A stretch of DNA of 64,000 nucleotides from the NCBI RefSeq assembly GCF_022899935.1, contig NZ_JALJCJ010000001.1, positions 890,053 through 954,052 of the forward strand, written 5' to 3'. The notes beneath the pieces were generated by a model that saw only the letters and a list, made by a program, of their open reading frames with translations, had not been told where the DNA came from and did not search any database. This document shows positions 25,029 through 34,126 of this stretch, in pieces (position 1 is the first letter of the stretch; each line of letters starts with the position of its first letter). The position numbers and the translations under genes were made by a program. Source of the DNA: Shinella curvata (GTDB lineage Bacteria; Pseudomonadota; Alphaproteobacteria; Rhizobiales; Rhizobiaceae).

Positions 25029-26243
25029 TCAGACCGCAGCCAGTCCCTCACGGGTTTTGGGAATCGGCTTGAACGTCATCGCGATCAGGAACGCACCGAT
25101 GCCGATGCCCCAGGACCCGACATAGAGCCAGGTATAGCTGGCGAAGGTATCGTAGATCAGGCCGCCAGCGACCGGCCCCAGCGCCATGCCGAGACTGCCG
25201 GCCATGGCCGTGCCGCCGATGACCGTCCCCATCAGCCGCAGCGGGAAGTTTTCCCGGGCAATGACCGCATAGAGCGGCATCACGCCCGCATAGATGAAGC
25301 CGAAAATGCCCGCGACGAGATAGAACGAGGCAAGCCCGCCGGTGAAGACATAAGCGAGCGCACCGAAAGCCTGCGCCAGAAGGCCGATCACAAGAATATG
25401 CTTGGCGCCGAAACGGTCGCCGAGTACCCCGAACACCACACGGCCGCCCATCCCGGCCAGGCCCTCGACGGAGTAGATGGTCACGGCCGCGATCATCGGA
25501 ATGCCGCAGGTGATGGCATAGCTCACCGTATGGAAAATCGGTCCCGAATGGGTGGCGCAGCAGAAGAAATTCGTCATGCAGAGGATGATGAATTGCGGCG
25601 AGCGCAGCACGTCGCGCGTCGTCATGCCGTCCTGCGGCTCGTCCGCCACGGCAAGGGCATCGTTGCCCGCTTCCAGCGCCGGCGGACGCTTGATGAGCAG
25701 GGAGACGGGGATCATCACCACCGCGACCACGACAGCGATGATCTGCATCGATGTACGCCAGTCATGGCCCGAGACCAGCCAGGCGGCAAACGGCGACATG
25801 GTCATCGGCGCCATGCCCATGCCGGCGGAGACCAGCGAGACGGCAAGGCTGCGATGCGTATCGAACCAGCCGGTGACGCAGGCCATCATCGGCGCGAAGA
25901 CAGCGGCCGCAGCCACCCCGACGAGCAGGCCGAAGGTGAACTGGAAGGCCACAAGCGAGGTCGTGATACTGGCGGCAGCGAGGCTCGCGGCCAGCAACAC
26001 CGAGCCCGCCAGTACCACAGGCCGCGGCCCCCAGCGGTCGGACAGACTGCCCCAAGCCATGCTGGCGAAAGCCATGGCGAGGAACCCGATGGTCATGGCG
26101 GTGGAAACGCCTGTCACCGACCAGCCGGTCTCCTTGGAAATCGGCAGCAGGAAGACCGGCAGCGAGAACATGGCACCGATGGCGATGCAGCCGAGCAGAC
26201 CGCCCGCCGCCACGATCACCCAGCGATAATGCGTATGGATCAT
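25029..26243 (-). CDS. MFS transporter, oxalate/formate-antiporter-like
   Basis: A 404-residue inner-membrane carrier with twelve predicted helices. The MFS loop 2-3 motif reads GSLSDRWGPRPVV and its counterpart between helices 8 and 9 is FGVLGDRFGAKH. The overall pattern (WVIVAAGGLLGCIAIGAMFS at the start, TGWFDTHRSLAVSLVSAGMG) resembles OxlT-type monocarboxylate/oxalate carriers. AAGGAG lies six bases before the ATG at 26243, whereas an ATG two codons earlier directly abuts it. Divergent from the TPR/winged-helix regulator. The substrate is unknown. Confidence 0.85.
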   Translation of the reverse strand: MIHTHYRWVIVAAGGLLGCIAIGAMFSLPVFLLPISKETGWSVTGVSTAMTIGFLAMAFASMAWGSLSDRWGPRPVVLAGSVLLAASLAAASITTSLVAFQFTFGLLVGVAAAAVFAPMMACVTGWFDTHRSLAVSLVSAGMGMAPMTMSPFAAWLVSGHDWRTSMQIIAVVVAVVMIPVSLLIKRPPALEAGNDALAVADEPQDGMTTRDVLRSPQFIILCMTNFFCCATHSGPIFHTVSYAITCGIPMIAAVTIYSVEGLAGMGGRVVFGVLGDRFGAKHILVIGLLAQAFGALAYVFTGGLASFYLVAGIFGFIYAGVMPLYAVIARENFPLRLMGTVIGGTAMAGSLGMALGPVAGGLIYDTFASYTWLYVGSWGIGIGAFLIAMTFKPIPKTREGLAAV

Positions 26244-26593
26244 TGTCATCTCCTTCGCGGTCGCTCGGCCCGGCCGGAACCGCCCCAAACCCGATACTGA
26301 TCGCGCGCCGTATTCCCGTCTCGAAAGCAGGGACAGGCGGGCACTCTACACCTTCCCGAAGCGGGCAAAAGCCGGAAGACATCAGCACCTACTCCCTGCC
26401 CGCCTCTCTGAAAGACGCTGTCCTTTTCCGTTTCCGACATCGGCAGCGTGAAATTTTGCGCTTTTGCAAAACGCACCTCGCTGCCATCTATTGTAGACGC
26501 CTCAAGGGTTCTCGTTGCTCTGTCCGGATACGGCCAATCCAGACTAGGCGGCATGCCTTTGCAGGCGGGAGTTACAAGTGTGACGGGAATGCA
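26244..26593. promoter_or_regulatory. Divergent control region, MFS / TPR-regulator
   Basis: 350 bases without a convincing gene. They must hold the promoters of both flanking genes. The only structure I see is an inverted repeat TTTTGC / GCAAAA (26454-26459 and 26466-26471, six-base spacer), a possible operator. AT content rises around it. Confidence 0.35.
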
Positions 26594-27814
26594 ATGGACT
26601 CGATGATCACTGCCGCCGCCCGCGCGCTTGCCGCCGGCGATCCGCTCGGCGCACTGAACCGCGTGGCCCTGCGCGACGATGCCCCGGCGCTCGCGCTGCG
26701 CGGCATCGCCATGGCGCAGCTCGGCGATCTCGACCGGGCGAAAACACTCTTGAAAAGTGCCATCAGCGCCTTCGGGCCGCTCGAAACGGTGGCGCGGGCG
26801 CGGTGCATCGTGGCGGAAGCGGAGGTCGCGCTTGCCAGCCGCGACCTCACCTGGCCGGCCAAGGCGCTCGAGGCTGCCGGCGAAACACTCGCTGCCCATG
26901 GCGACAGCCTCAACGCCGCCCACGCCCGCACCCTTGCCATCCGCCGCCTGCTGCTGATCGGCCGGCTGGACGAGGCCAGCACCCGGCTTGCCGAAACAGA
27001 TCCCGCCATCCTCGTCGCGCCGCTGCGCGCCGCCCACGAACTCGCCGCCGCCGGCATTGCCATCCGCCGCTTGCGCACGAAGGTGGCGCGAGATGCCTTC
27101 AACCGCGCGATCGATGCCGCCCGGCAAGCCCGTATCCCGGCGCTGCTGCACGAAATCGAACTCGCCGCGACGGTGTTGGAAAAGCCGGCCGCACGGGCAA
27201 TCGCCAACGGCACGGAACGGCCCCTGCTACCCGACGACGTGGAAGCACTCTTTGCCGGCAAGGCACTGATCATCGATGCCTGCCGCCATGTCGTGCGCTG
27301 CGAGGCGGCCACCCTGTCGCTCGCCACGCGCCCGATCCTGTTTTCGCTGCTGCGCACAATGGCAGAGGCCTTTCCCGGCGATGCCAGCCGGGAAAAACTG
27401 CTCTTCAATGCCTTCCGCGCGCGGCATGCCGATGAATCGCATCGCGCCCGCCTGCGCGTGGAAATGGGCCGGCTGCGCGCCGAACTCGCGCCCTTCGCCG
27501 GGATCGAGGCGACCAGACACGGCTTCATGCTTTCGCCGCATGGCGACCGGCTGGTCACGGTGCTGGCGCCGCCGCTCGAAGAGCCGCATGCCGATATTCT
27601 CGCGCAGTTTGCCGATGGCGAGGCGTGGTCGAGCTCGGCGCTGGCGATTGCGCTCGGCACCAGCGCCCGCACCGTGCAGCGCGCGTTGGAACAGCTCCAT
27701 GCGGCGGGGAAAGTGCAGGCGATTGGCAGCGGGCGCGCGCGGCGCTGGCTCACCCCGACGCCGGGTTCCTTCTCGACACTCTTGTTACTCCCGGCTCCGC
27801 TGCCGGGCGACTAA
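26594..27814 (+). CDS. TPR-containing winged-helix regulator
   Basis: A 406-residue cytoplasmic protein. The first half is helical repeats (for example ALALRGIAMAQLGDLDRAKT and ARTLAIRRLLLIGRLDEAST). Residues 215-320 resemble an OmpR/SARP-type winged helix (RPILFSLLRTMAEAFPGD, LRVEMGRLRAELAPF). A second HTH follows near 340-390 (LAIALGTSARTVQRALEQLH). Two DNA-binding modules in one protein are unusual. It probably controls the downstream beta-propeller gene (34-base gap) or the divergent MFS gene. The Shine-Dalgarno is weak, so the start could differ. No effector domain is recognisable. Confidence 0.7.
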   Translation: MDSMITAAARALAAGDPLGALNRVALRDDAPALALRGIAMAQLGDLDRAKTLLKSAISAFGPLETVARARCIVAEAEVALASRDLTWPAKALEAAGETLAAHGDSLNAAHARTLAIRRLLLIGRLDEASTRLAETDPAILVAPLRAAHELAAAGIAIRRLRTKVARDAFNRAIDAARQARIPALLHEIELAATVLEKPAARAIANGTERPLLPDDVEALFAGKALIIDACRHVVRCEAATLSLATRPILFSLLRTMAEAFPGDASREKLLFNAFRARHADESHRARLRVEMGRLRAELAPFAGIEATRHGFMLSPHGDRLVTVLAPPLEEPHADILAQFADGEAWSSSALAIALGTSARTVQRALEQLHAAGKVQAIGSGRARRWLTPTPGSFSTLLLLPAPLPGD

Positions 27815-27848
27815 GATTGCGATCATCAACGATCCCAAGGAGATGACG

Positions 27849-28487
27849 ATGACGACTTCGCAAGCCCAGATCCTGCGCGAATACGGCCCCTTCCCCGATG
27901 TGGAGCAGGTGGGCGGCGTAACCTATGACGGCAAGAAGGTGTGGTTTGCCGTCGGCGACCGGATCAACGCCCTCGATCCTGATAGTGGCAAGGTCGTCGG
28001 CGCCATCGCGCTCGCCGCGCATGCCGGCACCGCCTATGACGGCCGCCATCTCTTCCAGATCTCCGAGGATGTCATCCACAAGATCGACCCCGTCTCGGGC
28101 GCGGTGCTCTCCACCATTCCCGCCCCCGGCAAGGGCGGCGATTCCGGCCTCACCTGGGCGGAAGGGTCGCTGTGGGTCGGCGAGCATCGCAGCCGAAAAA
28201 TCCACCAGATCGATCCTGAGACCGGCGCGATCCTCCGCACCATCGAGAGCAACCGCATGGTGACGGGCGTCACCTGGGTGGATGGCGAATTCTGGCACGG
28301 CACCTGGGAGGGAGACGAGAGCGACATCCGCCGGATCGATCCCGAAACCGGCGTGGTGCTGGAGACACTCGTCATGCCCGAGGGCACCGCGGTCTCCGGT
28401 CTTGAATCCGATGGCGGCGCGCGTTTCTTCTGCGGCGGCGGACGCAGCGGAAAGGTCCGCGTCGTCCGCCGTCCGGAACGTGTGTAA
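27849..28487 (+). CDS. Beta-propeller (Vgb/YVTN-like) protein
   Basis: A 212-residue protein of repeated about 45-residue blades, each with an I-x-x-[IL]DP-[DE/V]-[ST]G core: INALDPDSGKVV, IHKIDPVSGAVL, IHQIDPETGAIL, IRRIDPETGVVL. This resembles the Vgb/glutamine-cyclotransferase-like propellers. There is no signal peptide, so it is cytoplasmic. Five or so blades would make an incomplete propeller, which may dimerise. AAGGAG lies six bases before the ATG at 27849. It follows the TPR regulator and converges on the DUF1989 gene with three bases between stops. Function unknown. Confidence 0.75.
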   Translation: MTTSQAQILREYGPFPDVEQVGGVTYDGKKVWFAVGDRINALDPDSGKVVGAIALAAHAGTAYDGRHLFQISEDVIHKIDPVSGAVLSTIPAPGKGGDSGLTWAEGSLWVGEHRSRKIHQIDPETGAILRTIESNRMVTGVTWVDGEFWHGTWEGDESDIRRIDPETGVVLETLVMPEGTAVSGLESDGGARFFCGGGRSGKVRVVRRPERV

Positions 28488-28490
28488 GCC

Positions 28491-29351
28491 TTAAAGACCG
28501 TGGGTGCCGTCGTAGCCGTTGACCGGCGGCGGCGCCCAGCCTTCCGGCCGGCCCTTGGGCTTGTAGATCTCGACGACCATGGGATGGCAGGCCGCCGTAT
28601 CGGAAGAGTGCTCGGCCGAGCAATCGCCGCCGGGGCAAGCCGACATGCAGCCCAGAAGATCGATCTCTGCGAAGAATTCCAGATAATCGCCCGGCCGCAC
28701 CGGGCTCGCCTTCATGAAATACTGGCCGGTGTCGCGCGTGAAGCCCGTGCACATGAAGACGTTCAGCACGTCATGCACATAGGCCTCCGCCTCGCGCGGC
28801 GCCATGCCGGTCTTCTTGGCGAAGGCGCGCGTCAGGTTGGAATGGCAGCAATGGTGGTACTGGCCGCCATGACTGAGCAGATTGTGCGTATAGGGATCGC
28901 AGCGCGTGCCGATCACGTCATGCACCGCGCCGCCGAACGCGTCGAAGCCGTACCAGTCGAGCGTGTCATGCGTGATGGTGGCGATGGGGCGCAGATAGGG
29001 AAAATTCGAGAAGAGCTGGTCGCCGAGGCCGACATGGGTGCCGTTCAGCGCCCGCGTCTTGCCGGTGTAGAGGCGTTCCTTGAGATCGTTGGCGTTGAAA
29101 AGGTTGAGGTCGCCGACCTGCGGGCCTTCCGAACAGACGATGCGGCAGAAATGCCCCGCCGGCACCGACCAGGTCGCGGCCTCACGCGGCGGCACGATCA
29201 CGGTCTCGACCAGCGTGAGGTCGTCGCGCAGCGCACGGTAGGTGGAAAGATCCGGACGCGGCAGCGTCTCGACGGGGTAGCAGACGACCGGCTTGATTGC
29301 CTTGCGGGCGCTTGCATCGGCAGGGGCCGCGGTAATCGGATCTGGCTTCAT
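28491..29351 (-). CDS. DUF1989 protein (urea-carboxylase-associated family)
   Basis: A 286-residue protein of the DUF1989 family, marked by FCRIVCSEGPQVGDLNLFNA and the Cys/His-rich HHCCHSNLTRAF and CMSACPGGDCSAEHSSD, likely metal-binding. Family members CgdA/CgdB form a carboxyguanidine deiminase in guanidine breakdown. This is a single longer protein without a partner and without urea carboxylase or guanidine genes nearby, so that activity should not be assumed. GGAGG seven bases before the ATG fixes the start. Its promoter lies in the 141 bases before the putR stop, which contain an AT-rich stretch (around 29415-29450). Confidence 0.8.
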   Translation of the reverse strand: MKPDPITAAPADASARKAIKPVVCYPVETLPRPDLSTYRALRDDLTLVETVIVPPREAATWSVPAGHFCRIVCSEGPQVGDLNLFNANDLKERLYTGKTRALNGTHVGLGDQLFSNFPYLRPIATITHDTLDWYGFDAFGGAVHDVIGTRCDPYTHNLLSHGGQYHHCCHSNLTRAFAKKTGMAPREAEAYVHDVLNVFMCTGFTRDTGQYFMKASPVRPGDYLEFFAEIDLLGCMSACPGGDCSAEHSSDTAACHPMVVEIYKPKGRPEGWAPPPVNGYDGTHGL

Positions 29352-29492
29352 GAAAATCCTCCCTCTCCTTCCCGGCGACACGTTCCGAACGGTGCTGCAT
29401 GCCCCGAGAAGTCCATTTTTGTTGAATAACAAAAATATCATTGTTCAACAAGATCGGCCCCACGCGCAACACCGCGATTCGGGAGCTTTCCG

Positions 29493-29975
29493 CTAGCCAC
29501 TCTCCTTCACCGTCTCCATCGCCACATTGGTGGAGGTGTTGGCAACGTAGGGCAGGTTCGAAATCCGCTCGCCCAGCACCAGCCGGTATTTCTTGATGTC
29601 GCGTGTGCGGATCTTCAGGAGATAGTCGAAGCGACCGGCGATCATATGGCACTCCTCCACCTCGCGGATCTTCTTCACCGCGGCGTTGAAGCTCGTCAGC
29701 GCCGCCTCGTGCGTGTGGGTCAGCTTCACCTCGGCAAAAGCGATGTGATCAAGGTTCATTTTCGATGGATTGAGGATCGCCTTGAAGCCCTGGATGAAAC
29801 CTTCGGCGATCAGCCGCTTGAAGCGGTTCTGGCAGGGCGTCTTGGAAAGACCGACCTTCTCGGCGAGCTCCGCCACCGAGATGCGGCCGTTTTGCCCGAG
29901 TTCTTCGAGGATTTTCCGGTCGAAACCGTCCAGTGACCCATCAGGTTGCGAATTATCAATCAATCGGACCTCCAT
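29493..29975 (-). CDS. putR: Lrp/AsnC regulator PutR
   Basis: A 160-residue Lrp/AsnC-family regulator. The N-terminal HTH (ISVAELAEKVGLSKTPCQNR) is followed by a RAM ligand-binding domain (ECHMIAGRFDYLLKIRTRDI). The divergent position next to putA matches PutR of Agrobacterium and Rhodobacter, which activates putA when proline is present and represses its own gene. The ATG has a poor Shine-Dalgarno, but the HTH requires a start near here. The 170 bases between it and the small gene upstream of putA are AT-rich and should contain the binding sites. Confidence 0.9.
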   Translation of the reverse strand: MEVRLIDNSQPDGSLDGFDRKILEELGQNGRISVAELAEKVGLSKTPCQNRFKRLIAEGFIQGFKAILNPSKMNLDHIAFAEVKLTHTHEAALTSFNAAVKKIREVEECHMIAGRFDYLLKIRTRDIKKYRLVLGERISNLPYVANTSTNVAMETVKESG

Positions 29976-30146
29976 ATGGCAAAAAATAGATCCATATAGC
30001 CTAAATCACGCAGATATGAAGTCCATCCGTTTTCAGGCCGCATGATATCAATTACGCCCAGTTTCCCGGAATGAACACTCCGAAACGCTGGCAGCAAAGC
30101 GCGTCGGCGACGGCGGCATTCCGGACCAAAGACCGGAGGAGATGGG
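29976..30146. promoter_or_regulatory. putR-putA divergent control region
   Basis: An AT-rich interval (notably 29976-30060) between putR and the rightward genes. It includes runs such as CAAAAAATAGAT and the inverted GATATC. Lrp-type regulators bind such degenerate AT-rich DNA. No exact operator can be assigned by eye. Confidence 0.4.
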
Positions 30147-30350
30147 ATGCAAGCCAAGAACTTCGATGCTAGCATGCCGGCGGACCTTATCCGCCACTAC
30201 AAGCCGCTCGCCATCCGGGCCGTCGTGGCAGCCTGCAGCATCAGGGCGGAGCGGTCCGAAAGCGCCGCGGAGCGTATGATGCTCCATGGCGCATCGGAGT
30301 TCGACGACGCCCCGTTCCGGGACGAGCCTGCCCCTGCCTTCATCCGCTGA
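30147..30350 (+). CDS. Small hypothetical protein between putR and putA, 67 aa
   Basis: Not recognised. A 67-residue protein with a mildly hydrophobic middle (LIRHYKPLAIRAVVAACSI) and an acidic tail. GGAGGAG lies five bases before its ATG, the strongest ribosome-binding site in this region and better than that of putA. It ends 37 bases before putA on the same strand, so it would be the first gene of the putA transcript. It could be a leader gene or a small regulator. Its reality rests on the Shine-Dalgarno alone. Confidence 0.5.
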   Translation: MQAKNFDASMPADLIRHYKPLAIRAVVAACSIRAERSESAAERMMLHGASEFDDAPFRDEPAPAFIR

Positions 30351-30387
30351 TCCCTTCAGACACCGAACGCTTCTCATAGGTCCTTCC

Positions 30388-33300
30388 ATGCAGAATTCCG
30401 CAAACGCATCCGCCGCCCCGTTCTCCGATTTCGCCCCGCCGATCCGTCCGCAGAGCGCGCTGCGCCAGGCCATCACGGCCGCCTATCGCCGTCCCGAGAC
30501 CGAGTGCCTGCCACCGCTGGTCGCCGCCGCCCGTGTTTCCGAGCGCGAGCGCTACGACATCCGCAGCACCGCCCGCACGCTGATCGAGGCGCTGCGCGCC
30601 AAGCACAAGGGCACGGGCGTGGAAGGCCTGGTGCAGGAATATTCGCTGTCGAGCCAGGAAGGCGTGGCGCTGATGTGCCTGGCCGAGGCGCTGCTGCGCA
30701 TTCCCGATACCGATACGCGCGACGCGCTGATCCGCGACAAGATCGCCGAGGGTGACTGGACCTCCCATATCGGCGGCGGCAAGTCGCTGTTCGTCAACGC
30801 CGCGACCTGGGGCCTCGTCGTCACGGGAAAACTCACCTCCACCGTCAACGACCGGGGCCTGTCTGCAGCCCTGACCCGCCTCATCGCCCGTGCCGGCGAG
30901 CCGGTCATCCGCCGCGGCGTCGACATGGCCATGCGCATGATGGGCGAACAGTTCGTTACGGGCGAGACCATCGAGGAAGCGCTGAAGCGCTCCAAGCCGC
31001 TGGAAGCCCGCGGCTTCCGCTATTCCTACGACATGCTCGGCGAAGCCGCCACGACCTCGGCCGACGCCGAGCGCTACTATCGCGACTACGAAAACGCCAT
31101 CCACGCGATCGGCAAGGCCTCCGGCGGGCGCGGTATCTATGAAGGCCCCGGCATCTCCATCAAGCTTTCGGCGCTGCACCCGCGCTATGTCCGCGCGCAG
31201 ACCGCCCGCGTGATGGGCGAACTGCTGCCGAAGGTCATCAAGCTCGCCGCACTCGCCAAGAGCTACGATATCGGCCTCAACATCGACGCCGAGGAAGCCG
31301 ACCGTCTGGAACTGTCGCTCGACCTCTTGGAAAGCCTGTGCTTCGATGAGGCGCTGAATGGCTGGAACGGCCTGGGCTTCGTCGTGCAGGCCTATGGCAA
31401 GCGCTGCCCCTTTGTGCTCGATTTCATCATCGACCTCGCCCGCCGCTCCGGCCGCCGCGTCATGGTGCGTCTCGTCAAGGGCGCCTATTGGGACGCCGAA
31501 ATCAAGCGTGCGCAACTCGATGGCCTGGAAGGCTTCCCCGTCTATACGCGCAAGATCTATACCGACGTCGCCTATGTCGCCTGCGCGCGAAAACTTCTGG
31601 CCGCGCCGGATGCGATCTTCCCGCAGTTCGCCACCCACAACGCCCAGAGCCTCGCCACCATCTACCAGCTCGCCGGCCCGGATTTCGCCGTCGGCAAATA
31701 TGAATTCCAGTGCCTGCACGGCATGGGCGAACCGCTCTATGACGAGGTCGTCGGCAAGGACAAGCTCGACCGCCCCTGCCGCATCTATGCGCCGGTCGGC
31801 ACCCACGAGACGCTGCTCGCCTATCTCGTGCGCCGTCTGCTCGAAAACGGCGCCAACTCCTCCTTCGTCAACCGCATCTCCGACCCCAAGGTATCCGTGG
31901 AATCGCTGATCGCCGACCCGGTCGAGATTGTCGCCTCCATGCCCGTCGTCGGGGCGCAGCACGATCAGATCGCGCTGCCCGACGGCCTGTTCGGCGCCTC
32001 GCGCAAGAATTCCGCCGGCCTCGATCTGTCGAACGAAGAGACCCTTGTCGAGCTGTCGGCCGAATTGGCTGGCACCGCCGCGAAGCAATGGCATGCCGCC
32101 CCGCTTCTCGCGGACGGCAGCGCCGCCGGCGAAACGCAGAACGTGCTGAACCCCGCCGACCACCGCGACATCGTTGGCCGCGTCACCGACGCGAAGGCCG
32201 AGGATGCCGCCCGTATCGTCGCCATGGCCGCTGACAGCGTCGCAAGCTGGTCCGCCGTTTCGCCCGCCGACCGCGCCGCCTGCCTCGACCGCGCCGCCGA
32301 TATCATGCAGGCCCGCATCGAGCCGCTGATGGGCGTCATCATGCGTGAAGCCGGCAAGTCGGCGGCGAACGCCATCGGTGAAGTGCGCGAAGCCATTGAC
32401 TTCCTGCGCTACTATGCCGAACAGGCCCGCCGCACGCTTGGGCCCTCGCACCTGCCGCTCGGCCCGATCGTCTGCATCAGCCCGTGGAACTTCCCGCTCG
32501 CCATCTTCACCGGCCAGGTTGCCGCAGCGCTGGTCGCCGGCAACCCGGTTATCGCCAAGCCCGCGGAAGAAACGCCCATTGTCGCCTATGAAAGCGTGAA
32601 AATCCTGCACGAGGCCGGCGTTCCCCTCGGCGCGCTGCAGTTCACGCCCGGAGCCGGCGCCCTCGGTGCAGCCCTCGTCGGCGCGGACAAGACGGCCGGT
32701 GTCATGTTCACCGGCTCGACGGAAGTCGCCCGCCTCATCCAGGCGCAGCTTGCCGAACGTCTTTCCGCCAATGGCAAGCCGATCCCGCTGATCGCCGAAA
32801 CCGGCGGCCAGAACGGCATGATCGTCGATTCCTCCGCACTCGCCGAGCAGGTCGTCGCCGATGTCATCGCCTCCTCCTTCGACAGCGCAGGCCAGCGCTG
32901 CTCGGCGCTGCGCGTGCTGTGCCTGCAGGACGACGTCGCCGACCGCACGCTCGCCATGCTGAAGGGTGCGCTTCAGGAACTGACGCTCGGCCGCACGGAC
33001 AGCCTGAATGTCGATATCGGCCCCGTCATCACGGGCGAAGCGCGCGACAACATCGTCAGCCATATCGAGCGCATGCGTGGCCTCGGCAACAAGGTCGAAC
33101 AGCTGCCGCTGCCGGCTTCCGCCGAACACGGCACCTTCGTTGCGCCGACGATCATCGAGATCAAGAAGCTTGGCGATCTCCAGCGCGAAGTCTTCGGCCC
33201 CGTGCTGCATGTCATCCGCTTCCGCCGCGCCGATCTCGACCGGTTGATCGACGACATCAACGCCTCGGGCTACGGCCTCACCTTCGGCCTGCACACGCGC

Positions 33301-34071
33301 CTCGACGAGACGATCGCGCATGTCACCAGCCGCATCAAGGCGGGCAATCTCTATGTGAACCGCAACATCATCGGCGCCGTGGTCGGCGTGCAGCCCTTCG
33401 GCGGCCGCGGCCTCTCCGGCACCGGCCCCAAGGCCGGCGGCCCGCTCTATATCGGCCGCCTCGTGCAGAAGGCACCGGTGCCTCCGCAGCAGGATTCGGT
33501 GCATACCGACCAGGCGCTGCGCGATTTCATCTCCTGGCTCGACCGCAAGGGCAAGGCCGCCGAAGGCGAAACCGCCCGCAGCTTCGCCAACCGCTCGGCG
33601 CTCGGCCTGGTACGCGAACTCGCGGGCCCCGTCGGCGAACGCAACCTCTATGCCCTGCACGCCCGCGGCAACGTGCTGCTCGTGCCGAAGACGGAAGCCG
33701 GCCTGCTGCGCCAAATCGCAGCCGGCCTCGCCACCGGCAACATGCTGGCCATCGACAGTGTGGATGCGCTGAAGCCGGTGCTCGCCGACCTGCCCGCTTC
33801 CGTCGCCGCCCGTCTCGTTTGGACAGCCGACTGGTCCAAGGACGGCCCGTTTGCCGGCGCACTGGTGGAAGGGGATGCGGAAGCGGTTCGCGCCGTCAAC
33901 CGCAAGATCGCCGCCCTGCCCGGTCCGCTGGTTCTGGTGCAGGCTGCGACCACCGAAGAATTGCAGAGCGACCCGGACGCCTATTGCCTCAACTGGCTGC
34001 TGGAGGAGGTTTCGACCTCGATCAACACGGCCGCCGCCGGCGGCAATGCTAGCCTGATGGCCATCGGCTGA
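30388..34071 (+). CDS. putA: Bifunctional proline dehydrogenase / P5C dehydrogenase PutA
   Basis: A 1227-residue enzyme that oxidises proline to glutamate in two steps, feeding electrons to the quinone pool. The FAD-dependent PRODH barrel covers about residues 90-530, with [20 protein letters not shown] and [14 protein letters not shown]. The NAD-dependent aldehyde dehydrogenase follows at about 590-1040: [14 protein letters not shown], Glu804 in [10 protein letters not shown], and Cys838 in [11 protein letters not shown]-terminal ALDH-superfamily-like domain follows. There is no N-terminal ribbon-helix-helix, so it is not autoregulatory; PutR does that job. The Shine-Dalgarno is weak (AGG). 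A terminator lies 28 bases beyond the stop. Confidence 0.97.
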   Translation: MQNSANASAAPFSDFAPPIRPQSALRQAITAAYRRPETECLPPLVAAARVSERERYDIRSTARTLIEALRAKHKGTGVEGLVQEYSLSSQEGVALMCLAEALLRIPDTDTRDALIRDKIAEGDWTSHIGGGKSLFVNAATWGLVVTGKLTSTVNDRGLSAALTRLIARAGEPVIRRGVDMAMRMMGEQFVTGETIEEALKRSKPLEARGFRYSYDMLGEAATTSADAERYYRDYENAIHAIGKASGGRGIYEGPGISIKLSALHPRYVRAQTARVMGELLPKVIKLAALAKSYDIGLNIDAEEADRLELSLDLLESLCFDEALNGWNGLGFVVQAYGKRCPFVLDFIIDLARRSGRRVMVRLVKGAYWDAEIKRAQLDGLEGFPVYTRKIYTDVAYVACARKLLAAPDAIFPQFATHNAQSLATIYQLAGPDFAVGKYEFQCLHGMGEPLYDEVVGKDKLDRPCRIYAPVGTHETLLAYLVRRLLENGANSSFVNRISDPKVSVESLIADPVEIVASMPVVGAQHDQIALPDGLFGASRKNSAGLDLSNEETLVELSAELAGTAAKQWHAAPLLADGSAAGETQNVLNPADHRDIVGRVTDAKAEDAARIVAMAADSVASWSAVSPADRAACLDRAADIMQARIEPLMGVIMREAGKSAANAIGEVREAIDFLRYYAEQARRTLGPSHLPLGPIVCISPWNFPLAIFTGQVAAALVAGNPVIAKPAEETPIVAYESVKILHEAGVPLGALQFTPGAGALGAALVGADKTAGVMFTGSTEVARLIQAQLAERLSANGKPIPLIAETGGQNGMIVDSSALAEQVVADVIASSFDSAGQRCSALRVLCLQDDVADRTLAMLKGALQELTLGRTDSLNVDIGPVITGEARDNIVSHIERMRGLGNKVEQLPLPASAEHGTFVAPTIIEIKKLGDLQREVFGPVLHVIRFRRADLDRLIDDINASGYGLTFGLHTRLDETIAHVTSRIKAGNLYVNRNIIGAVVGVQPFGGRGLSGTGPKAGGPLYIGRLVQKAPVPPQQDSVHTDQALRDFISWLDRKGKAAEGETARSFANRSALGLVRELAGPVGERNLYALHARGNVLLVPKTEAGLLRQIAAGLATGNMLAIDSVDALKPVLADLPASVAARLVWTADWSKDGPFAGALVEGDAEAVRAVNRKIAALPGPLVLVQAATTEELQSDPDAYCLNWLLEEVSTSINTAAAGGNASLMAIG

Positions 34072-34098
34072 GCCGGACCACCAATTCGATCTCATGCG

Positions 34099-34120
34099 AA
34101 GGCCTGCGAAAGCGGGCCTT
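34099..34120. terminator. Terminator between putA and the sulfur island
   Basis: A nine-pair stem (AAGGCCTGC / GCGGGCCTT, one G-T wobble) with a GAAA tetraloop, followed by TGTGCTTTAT, sits between the convergent stops at 34071 and 34127. It likely serves both putA and the leftward FAD/NAD(P)-binding gene. Confidence 0.75.
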
Positions 34121-34126
34121 TGTGCT

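Noticed and set aside
27276-27848. Extension of the beta-propeller gene to 27276
   Set aside because: The upstream part is Arg/Ala/Pro-rich out-of-frame translation of the TPR regulator. AAGGAG and the propeller pattern start at 27849.
28491-29351. Calling the DUF1989 protein a carboxyguanidine deiminase subunit
   Set aside because: Known CgdA/CgdB are paired shorter proteins next to guanidine carboxylase. None of that context is present here.
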